Made by a program: the position numbers and the translations under genes. Positions 5,355 through 9,547 of a DNA stretch of 9,547 nt are shown piece by piece (position 1 is the stretch's first letter; every line of letters starts with the position of its first letter). The notes under the pieces were generated by a model. It was not told where the DNA came from. It worked only from the letters and a program-made list of their open reading frames with translations, and did not search any database. This DNA is from an uncultured Faecalibacterium sp. (GTDB taxonomy: Bacteria; Bacillota; Clostridia; Oscillospirales; Ruminococcaceae), in the NCBI GenBank assembly GCA_900765705.1, contig CAAFSR010000193.1, positions 1-9,547 on the forward strand. The letters run 5' to 3'.

Positions 5355-7459
5355 TTACGCCTGCCTTTCTTTACTGGAAATTCCAGCTTGAAATTCACAT
5401 ATTTACCGCCGGTATCATCCAGAATCACTTCCGCATCATAGGTCTTTCCTGTTTTTTCACTGTAAAGCCCGGACATAGAAATACGGCCCTCTTTCAAAAG
5501 AGCCGCTGCCACAGACTTTGTGATGGATTTTTTCTTGCTGGAAAAGAAACGGTTATCTTTCCAAAGAGCAAAAGAACATTCCCTGTTGTCGCAGAAAAAA
5601 CCTTTCTTTCCTTCATATACCGGGGCTCCGCAGCGAGGACATACCCCTACGGCTTCATGTGCAGTTCCTCTGGAAGAAGGAAACAGATCCGCAAAACGTT
5701 CTTCCGGGGTAGTATGTTCTTTTACCAGCGTCCGGCTCATATCTGCAATCTGATCCATAAAAGATGTTGCCGACAGTTCGCCATGTTCCACTTGTTTCAG
5801 CATGGATTCCCATTCTGCAGTTAAGATGGGAGATTTGATATTGTCCGGCAGGACTGCGATCAGGTTCTTTCCTTTTTCCGTAGGAATGAGCTGCTTTTTC
5901 TTTCGCTGTACAAATCCGGCAGAAACCAGCTTTTCCAGTGTTGCCGCACGGGTAGCCGGAGTACCCAATCCTTTACGCTCGGCATCGTCCGGCATATCTT
6001 CCGCACCGGCAGTCTCCATAGCGGACAGCAGTGTGTCCTCCGTATAGTGTTTCGGCGGTGAAGTTTTCCCTTCACGGAGACTTGCTGATACAGCTTCAAA
6101 AGTCTGTCCTTCCTGCAGCACAGGGAGAGCGACAGCTTCATTTTCTTTGTGTTCCGTTTCACTCTGCCTGATACTCATACGGTGAATCCGTTCCACCTCT
6201 TTCCAGCCGGACTGTAAAATAGTCTTTCCTTTTGCCGTAAAAGTATATCCCTGGCAGTCCAATATAGCGGTGACCGCTTCAAATCGGTGTACCTGCGTTG
6301 TGGCACAAAGCAGTCTGACGGCAAGCAGGGTAAGCACATCCCGCTCCCCGGAAGGAAGCTCCGACAGGTCTGTCCGTGCAATCTCCACAGTTGGGATGAT
6401 GGCATGGTGGTCGGTCACTTTGCTGTCGTCTGTTACCCGGTCAATGTCCGGCTCTCCGGCGCAGCCTTTTCCAAAGGGCATATTGTCACGCAGCCATAGG
6501 ATCAGGGAAGCGGCGGTTGCCTGCATGTCCTTCGTCAAATACTGGCTGTCCGTTCTCGGATAGGTTGCCAGCTTCTTTTCATAGAGAGATTGCACATAAT
6601 CAAGGGTCTGTTGAGCCGTATAGCCATAAATACGGTTACATTCCCTTTGCAGAGTTGTAAGGTCATAAAGGCGGGGAGGCTGTATAGTTTTTACCTGCTT
6701 TTCCGCAGAACGCACAAAAGCGGAGTTGTGGTCACAGTCCATACGGATTTTTTCAGCCTCGGATCGTTCCGTCATTTTTTCGCCGGAAGCAGTAAAACCT
6801 CCGCAGGTGATTTCCGGCACATAAAAAGGCTTGCTGATGAAGGATTCAATATCCGACTCACGCTGTACCAAAAGTGCCAGCGTCGGTGACATAACACGGC
6901 CGACATTTAGTGTGACACCATACAGGACAGAAAAAAGCCGGGTGGCATTGATCCCGATCAGCCAGTCGGCTCCTGCCCGGCATACTGCCGCATCATAGAG
7001 TTTATCGTAATCACTGCCGGGACGGAGATGGTCAAAACCCTCACGGATCGCCGCATCCTCCATACTGGAAATCCAAAGGCGTTCCATAGGCTTATTACAT
7101 CCGGCATATTCATAGACCAGACGGAAGATCAGTTCTCCTTCACGCCCGGCATCCGTAGCGCATACCACAGAATCAACCCGTTTGTCCTTCATCAGCCGGC
7201 ACAAAAGGGCAAGCTGCTTTTTCTTATCCTTTGGAACTTCATATTTCCAGTTTTCCGGTAGGATCGGAAGGTCCTCATACCGCCATTTGGCGTACTGTTC
7301 TTTGTAAGCCTCCGGCTGTGCCAGTTCCAAAAGATGTCCCACGCACCAGCTCACCAGATAACCGGAACCTTCGAGATAACCGTCTTTTCTTTCCGTTGCG
7401 CCTAATACTGCTGCCAGTGACATAGCAACAGAGGGCTTTTCTGCAATCACAAGTTTCAA
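5351..7459 (-). CDS. topB: DNA topoisomerase III (type IA), conjugative-element form
   Basis: This 702-residue enzyme cleaves one DNA strand through a 5'-phosphotyrosine link, passes another strand and reseals. It can decatenate or unlink single-stranded intermediates. The TOPRIM domain opens MKLVIAEKPSVAMSLA (Glu7) and continues with CATDAGREGELIFR (Asp103, Glu107). SPTLALLVQRE lies at 191-201. The active site YPRTDSQYL has catalytic Tyr300, followed by the DHHAIIPT motif. Domain motifs YTEDTLLSAMETAG and GLGTPATRAATLEKL follow. One C-terminal zinc finger has Cys 607, 610, 623 and 628. Length and order match intact family members. The start is TTG (7457-7459), 8 nt after GGAGG; no other start keeps the conserved MKLVIAEKPS. 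It overlaps the 127-aa gene and follows the 41-aa peptide by 3 nt. Element-borne copies are standard in this family and distinct from the host enzyme. Confidence 0.97.
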   Translation of the reverse strand: MKLVIAEKPSVAMSLAAVLGATERKDGYLEGSGYLVSWCVGHLLELAQPEAYKEQYAKWRYEDLPILPENWKYEVPKDKKKQLALLCRLMKDKRVDSVVCATDAGREGELIFRLVYEYAGCNKPMERLWISSMEDAAIREGFDHLRPGSDYDKLYDAAVCRAGADWLIGINATRLFSVLYGVTLNVGRVMSPTLALLVQRESDIESFISKPFYVPEITCGGFTASGEKMTERSEAEKIRMDCDHNSAFVRSAEKQVKTIQPPRLYDLTTLQRECNRIYGYTAQQTLDYVQSLYEKKLATYPRTDSQYLTKDMQATAASLILWLRDNMPFGKGCAGEPDIDRVTDDSKVTDHHAIIPTVEIARTDLSELPSGERDVLTLLAVRLLCATTQVHRFEAVTAILDCQGYTFTAKGKTILQSGWKEVERIHRMSIRQSETEHKENEAVALPVLQEGQTFEAVSASLREGKTSPPKHYTEDTLLSAMETAGAEDMPDDAERKGLGTPATRAATLEKLVSAGFVQRKKKQLIPTEKGKNLIAVLPDNIKSPILTAEWESMLKQVEHGELSATSFMDQIADMSRTLVKEHTTPEERFADLFPSSRGTAHEAVGVCPRCGAPVYEGKKGFFCDNRECSFALWKDNRFFSSKKKSITKSVAAALLKEGRISMSGLYSEKTGKTYDAEVILDDTGGKYVNFKLEFPVKKGRRK

Positions 7460-7462
7460 TTT

Positions 7463-7588
7463 TTATTCCTCCTTCATAGTTTCAAATTCTTTATCCGCAA
7501 GTTTTCCGGTTTGCATAAGACACATCAACATAACGCCGGAAGCCATTCCTCCGGCAAAGGTAAGGAAATGTGAAATCAGGTTCCACAT
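7463..7588 (-). CDS. DUF3789-like small membrane peptide, 41 aa
   Basis: This short gene encodes MWNLISHFLTFAGG followed by a Met-rich hydrophobic stretch (GVMLMCLMQ) and a charged tail ending KEFETMKEE. It is one transmembrane helix with a cytoplasmic acidic and basic tail. The pattern matches my recollection of DUF3789, a tiny protein often placed directly before topB in these elements. The start chosen is ATG at 7586-7588, because AGGAGG (7596-7601) is 7 nt upstream. The ATG two codons earlier is only 1 nt from that motif. Its stop lies 3 nt before the topB TTG, and the topB ribosome binding site lies inside its last codons, so the two are probably coupled. The function is unknown. Confidence 0.65.
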   Translation of the reverse strand: MWNLISHFLTFAGGMASGVMLMCLMQTGKLADKEFETMKEE

Positions 7589-7615
7589 AAGCATTCCTCC
7601 TAAAAATGGGTAAAG

Positions 7616-7640
7616 AAAAACGCCCACTTCAAAGTGAGCG
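7616..7640 (-). terminator. Intrinsic terminator or attenuator after the SLOG gene
   Basis: On the minus strand CGCTCACTT (7632-7640) pairs with AAGTGGGCG (7621-7629), with one T-G wobble. The loop is tight, so the innermost pairs probably open. It is followed by five T (7616-7620). It lies 14 nt after the SLOG stop and about 15 nt before the ribosome binding site of the 41-aa peptide. I see no promoter between it and topB, so topB expression may depend on readthrough here. Confidence 0.75.
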
Positions 7641-7653
7641 CATCAACAGGTAT

Positions 7654-8163
7654 CTATTTTGTTTTTGGTTTCAAGTGATCCGGCAGGACGATCTCTCCAA
7701 CCGGGATTTCCCGCAGTTCCTTTTTCATCCGATGGGTGAAGCGGATCGTCTTTGCCGTACCGCCGGTTTCCCGTCCGTCATATACAGCGATCACTCGGTC
7801 GGAGTGCTCCACCATATAGCGGTTTCTGTGGGAGTAGACGCTTGGGAGATATTTTTCCTGTATGACAACAACATCCGCACAAGCCTCCAGCAGTTCACGG
7901 GTTCTTGTTTTCTTATTCAGGCTGTCCAGACGTTTGCGGTAAGGGATCACTGCGATCAGCTCCAGCGCCGGATTAGTCTGCTTTCTTTCCAACACCAGCT
8001 CTGCAAAATACTGATCCACGCCATCTGCAAAGCCACTCATAAAACAGGTAAATCCATCTGTAACGGCAGCATCGATCTCATGTTCCAAAGCGGCTTTTAT
8101 TTTGTTGATCTCATTCTGCGGCAAATCCCTGTGTCCGGTAACACAGCAAGTCTTTCCTTTCAT
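7654..8163 (-). CDS. SLOG family protein (DUF1273/YpsA-like)
   Basis: This 169-residue protein has the Rossmann-like SLOG fold, thought to bind nucleotides or nucleotide-derived ligands. Motifs are CCVTGHRDLP (6-15), SGFADGVDQYFAELV (43-57), LIAVIPY (69-75) and a C-terminal RNRYMVEHSDRVIAVYDG with GGTAKTIRF (113-142). These are the glycine-rich loops expected for the ligand pocket. Length fits a single-domain member. ATG at 8161-8163 is 7 nt from a GGAGGG. A good sigma-A promoter lies 40-70 bp upstream, and a terminator follows the gene. It is divergent from the XRE regulator, which may control it. SLOG proteins occur in stress and defence settings as well as in conjugative elements; which applies here cannot be read from sequence. 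The antisense frame is also open and is a shadow. Confidence 0.88.
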   Translation of the reverse strand: MKGKTCCVTGHRDLPQNEINKIKAALEHEIDAAVTDGFTCFMSGFADGVDQYFAELVLERKQTNPALELIAVIPYRKRLDSLNKKTRTRELLEACADVVVIQEKYLPSVYSHRNRYMVEHSDRVIAVYDGRETGGTAKTIRFTHRMKKELREIPVGEIVLPDHLKPKTK

Positions 8164-8206
8164 CGGTCATCCCTCCATCTGATAGGTAAATTTCTTCACT
8201 TTTCAC

Positions 8207-8235
8207 ATAGTAATAGATTTTATTTAGCAAGTCAA
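8207..8235 (-). promoter_or_regulatory. Sigma-A promoter for the SLOG gene
   Basis: On the minus strand TTGACT (8230-8235) and TACTAT (8207-8212) are separated by exactly 17 bp of A/T-rich spacer. Each hexamer is close to consensus. The -10 box lies 43 bp before the SLOG start codon. It is the best promoter seen in the window and may drive the SLOG gene and, by readthrough, topB and what follows. Confidence 0.75.
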
Positions 8236-8236
8236 C

Positions 8237-8272
8237 GATAATACCCTTTTTCTCTTTGCGGATAATAAAGGG
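8237..8272. promoter_or_regulatory. Candidate operator between XRE and SLOG promoters
   Basis: GATAATA occurs twice, at 8237-8243 and 8261-8267, 24 bp apart. One copy abuts the SLOG -35 box and the other begins on the last base of the XRE -35 box. In addition CCCTTT (8244-8249) and AAAGGG (8267-8272) form a 6-bp inverted repeat centred near 8258. The arrangement suits a regulator acting on both promoters, most simply the adjacent XRE protein. This is inferred from position and symmetry only. Confidence 0.35.
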
Positions 8273-8286
8273 GTGTAAGGTACAAT
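8256..8286 (+). promoter_or_regulatory. Probable promoter for the XRE regulator
   Basis: TTGCGG (8256-8261) and TACAAT (8281-8286) are separated by 19 bp, slightly long. The -10 lies 26 bp before the ATG and just before a GGGAGGT ribosome binding site. The spacing and imperfect -35 suggest a weaker or regulated promoter. Confidence 0.5.
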
Positions 8287-8312
8287 CTATTACAGAATGG
8301 GAGGTGAAGGCG

Positions 8313-8627
8313 ATGTATGAAGATTTTGTCCCGGAACGATTAGCGAAGCTGCGGACACAGAAAGGAGTTTCCGCACGCGATATGTCTTTATCGTTAGGTC
8401 AGGCAAACAACTACATCAATAATATTGAGAATAAAAAGTCACTTCCCGCTATGCAGTCTTTTTTCTACATCTGCGAATATCTGGGTGTGACTCCGCAGGA
8501 ATTCTTTGACGAAGGAAATACTTACCCGGAAACCTTGAAGGAATTCATTGCAGAGGCAAGACAGCTTGATCCTCAATCCATGCAATATATCCTCGGTATT
8601 ATGAAAGAACTCAATAGCAGAAAGTAG
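8313..8627 (+). CDS. XRE-family helix-turn-helix transcriptional regulator
   Basis: This 104-residue DNA-binding protein is the only plus-strand gene. The HTH_3 domain covers about residues 7-66. It has RLAKLRTQKGVSARDMSLSLG (helices 1-2), then QANNYINNIENKKSLPAMQSFFYICEYLGVTPQEFF (recognition helix and closing helices). A helical C-terminal part, ETLKEFIAEARQLDPQSMQYILGIMKEL, probably serves in dimerization. The start is ATG at 8313-8315, with GGGAGGT 7 nt upstream. An upstream in-frame TTG at 8256 lies inside the promoter and would add 19 unsupported residues. The gene diverges from SLOG and converges on dut. Such short XRE proteins usually repress nearby element genes; the repeats in the shared promoter region are the likely target. 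It has no peptidase domain, so it is not an ImmR/ImmA-type fusion. Confidence 0.92.
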   Translation: MYEDFVPERLAKLRTQKGVSARDMSLSLGQANNYINNIENKKSLPAMQSFFYICEYLGVTPQEFFDEGNTYPETLKEFIAEARQLDPQSMQYILGIMKELNSRK

Positions 8628-8653
8628 GCGGTCACGGTAATGGCCGCTTTTTT
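8628..8653 (+). terminator. Rho-independent terminator after XRE
   Basis: GCGGTCA (8628-8634) pairs with TGGCCGC (8641-8647), with one T-G wobble, around the 6-nt loop CGGTAA. Six T follow (8648-8653). The stem starts immediately after the XRE stop codon. It is a textbook intrinsic terminator. Confidence 0.9.
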
Positions 8654-8719
8654 CGTGACTTTCTTTATTATATTTTATAATGTTCTCGAAATGTCCGCTC
8701 CCTATACCGATAAGTATTC

Positions 8720-8746
8720 AAAAACTGTTCCCCAAACAGCCTTTTT
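8720..8746 (-). terminator. Terminator after dut, potentially bidirectional
   Basis: On the minus strand CTGTT (8735-8739) pairs with AACAG (8725-8729) around a 5-nt TGGGG loop, and five T follow (8720-8724). Upstream of the stem is a matching A run (8742-8746), so the hairpin could also stop plus-strand transcription. It begins directly after the dut stop codon and separates the thyX-dut unit from the convergent XRE gene. Confidence 0.7.
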
Positions 8747-9160
8747 CTATTCGCCGGTACTGCCAAAGCTGCCGGTTCCTCGCTCTGTTCCCAGATCTGT
8801 TACAAAATCCGCAATGACAGTCGGCGTGATCACAAGCTGCCCGATACGGGCTCCCTTAAAAAGAGACTGCGCCTGATTGCTTACATTGCTGATAATCGCA
8901 TGGATCTCTCCACGGTAACCAGAATCCACAGGCGGCAGTTCACAGACCAGGCCTTTTACCGCCATGCTGGTACGAGGAAAGATATATCCCGCATATCCAT
9001 CCGGTATTTCCAGTCCAAAACCAAGAGGAATTTTGGCGATTTCTCCGGGCTGTAAGGTACAGTCATAGGGCAGATAAACATCTGCTCCGGCATCATTGCC
9101 ATGCGGACGGTAAGGACGCTGGTGCTCCGGTACGCCAAAGTCGATCAGTTTTATTTTCAT
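8747..9160 (-). CDS. dut: dUTP diphosphatase (trimeric dUTPase)
   Basis: The enzyme hydrolyses dUTP to dUMP and pyrophosphate, keeping uracil out of DNA and supplying dUMP for thymidylate synthesis. At 137 residues it is a normal, complete trimeric dUTPase. All five motifs are present in order: DAGADVY (23-29), PRTSMA (62-67), PPVDSGYRGEI (76-86, with catalytic Asp79 and Tyr82), GARIGQL (103-109) and RGTGSFGSTG (127-136, with the stacking Phe132). Motifs II and V differ slightly from the usual RSS/RSG and GGFGSTG. The start is ATG at 9158-9160, which overlaps the stop of the thyX-like gene by 4 bp. A 40-residue upstream extension is possible in this frame, but it lies within thyX and lacks family similarity. 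Coupling to thyX means product and consumer of dUMP are made together. Confidence 0.95.
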   Translation of the reverse strand: MKIKLIDFGVPEHQRPYRPHGNDAGADVYLPYDCTLQPGEIAKIPLGFGLEIPDGYAGYIFPRTSMAVKGLVCELPPVDSGYRGEIHAIISNVSNQAQSLFKGARIGQLVITPTVIADFVTDLGTERGTGSFGSTGE

Positions 9161-9546
9161 CGGCAGTCTCCTTCCCAAAGAGCAGGATAATCTTTTTCCA
9201 AAATATCCTCTGGCGTCATATTTGCCTGCAGTTTTCGTCCGCAGGTCATTTTCCCTTCCAGACATCGATCCATCTGACAAAAAGGCCCGGTCAGTGATGG
9301 GGCAAACAAAGTAGGGCTTAGTTCATAAAGTTCTTTCCAGACCTTTAGCAGCACGATCCTTGTTTCATCTGTATTTCTCCGGCATACCCGCTGGCTGATG
9401 ATATGTTTCCACTGATAAGGGGTGGCGCTGATGAGCAGTACATTCCGCAATCCCTGGGGCGTGGCATAGCCGGCCGCATCGTGCCCGCTTCCGGCAGTGC
9501 ACAGGGCTTCATAACATTTCATGCTTTCATTACAGCTTTTTAAGTA
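9157..9546 (-). CDS. thyX: Flavin-dependent thymidylate synthase, C-terminal part, cut by window edge
   Basis: ThyX makes dTMP from dUMP with methylenetetrahydrofolate and FAD/NADPH. The visible part (129 codons plus stop) corresponds to the C-terminal half. YATPQGLRNVLLISATPYQWKHIISQRVCRRNTDETRIVLLKVWKELYE follows the ThyX pattern of an A-R-x-x-L-P-like segment, a TaNlReWrhff-like helix, an R-rich loop and the conserved E-x-R. The tail has the cysteine-rich segment TGPFCQMDRCLEGKMTCGRK; I recall a similar GP-C-EGKM-CG tail in clostridial ThyX proteins. The frame is open to the window edge. The ATG at 9520-9522 is internal, because ThyX residues continue upstream (YLKSCNES). The FAD-binding RHRxxSxNxxSxR motif should lie outside the window, so activity cannot be judged. 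The L-P core is altered to T-P. It overlaps dut by 4 bp. Confidence 0.82.
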   Translation of the reverse strand, partial: YLKSCNESMKCYEALCTAGSGHDAAGYATPQGLRNVLLISATPYQWKHIISQRVCRRNTDETRIVLLKVWKELYELSPTLFAPSLTGPFCQMDRCLEGKMTCGRKLQANMTPEDILEKDYPALWEGDCR

Positions 9547-9547
9547 C

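Noticed and set aside
7606..8241. A 211-codon open frame on the plus strand
   Set aside because: It is the antisense of the SLOG gene and runs through its terminator and promoter. The minus-strand frame has clear SLOG motifs.
8256..8312. A 19-residue N-terminal extension of the XRE regulator from TTG
   Set aside because: The TTG is the probable -35 box. The ATG at 8313 has a well-spaced ribosome binding site and gives a standard XRE N-terminus.
9161..9280. A 40-residue N-terminal extension of dUTPase
   Set aside because: It lies wholly inside the thyX-like frame and has no dUTPase similarity. ATG at 9158-9160 gives a normal-length enzyme.
1..9547. CRISPR arrays, tRNA or rRNA genes, riboswitches, integrase, attachment sites or resistance genes
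   Set aside because: Reading both strands showed no regularly spaced repeats, no tRNA-like CCA/T-arm pattern, no known riboswitch core and no such protein motifs. A covariance-model search would be needed to exclude subtle RNAs.

Overview
This window looks like the core of an integrative and conjugative (or mobilizable) element of the Tn1549/CTn type found in gut Clostridia (Lachnospiraceae or Ruminococcaceae-like hosts). The evidence is a set of proteins that co-occur in that family: a three-histidine relaxase beginning ATTRLMPLH, a MobC-like accessory protein, a CD1845-type small membrane protein, a Cys-rich VLP protein, a TOPRIM topoisomerase III, a tiny DUF3789-like membrane protein, a SLOG/DUF1273-like protein and a short XRE regulator. 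Shine-Dalgarno sequences are strong (AGGAGG), some genes start with TTG, and intrinsic terminators are common, all typical of Firmicutes. Host identification is inference; nothing here names a species.

Layout: every gene except the XRE regulator is on the minus strand, so the functional order runs from right to left. At the right edge is a nucleotide pair: the C-terminal part of a flavin-dependent thymidylate synthase (thyX, cut by the window edge) overlapping a complete dUTPase by 4 bp, closed by a terminator. The XRE regulator (plus strand) converges on that pair and has its own terminator. It diverges from a SLOG-family gene that has a good promoter (TTGACT, 17 bp, TACTAT). After the SLOG gene comes a terminator-like hairpin, then a tightly packed block: 41-aa membrane peptide, topB (TTG start), a 127-aa unknown and the Cys-rich VLP protein. 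Next is a 113-125 bp segment bounded by inverted repeats that carries a terminator-like hairpin. A second block follows: 210-aa unknown (TTG start), 306-aa unknown, 232-aa unknown and mobC, coupled by 1-4 bp overlaps or a 13-nt gap. A terminator ends this block. The CD1845-like gene stands alone between two terminators, and the relaxase gene runs off the left edge.

Reading as a system: MobC and the relaxase would form the relaxosome that nicks oriT. Topoisomerase III probably deals with DNA topology during transfer or replication. The membrane peptides and the unknown proteins are presumably transfer accessories. XRE and SLOG form a divergent control node, and dUTPase plus ThyX could adjust thymidylate supply or keep uracil out of newly copied element DNA. 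No integrase, type IV secretion genes, resistance cargo, tRNA, rRNA or CRISPR is present in the window. No intergenic gap exceeds 300 bases.

Points worth a second look: the relaxase has no well-placed canonical start codon (ATA occupies the ideal position); the inverted-repeat segment sits inside the operon; dut-thyX cargo lies in a conjugative element; a run of conserved but uncharacterised proteins lies between topB and mobC; and terminators split the mobilization genes into separate transcription units.
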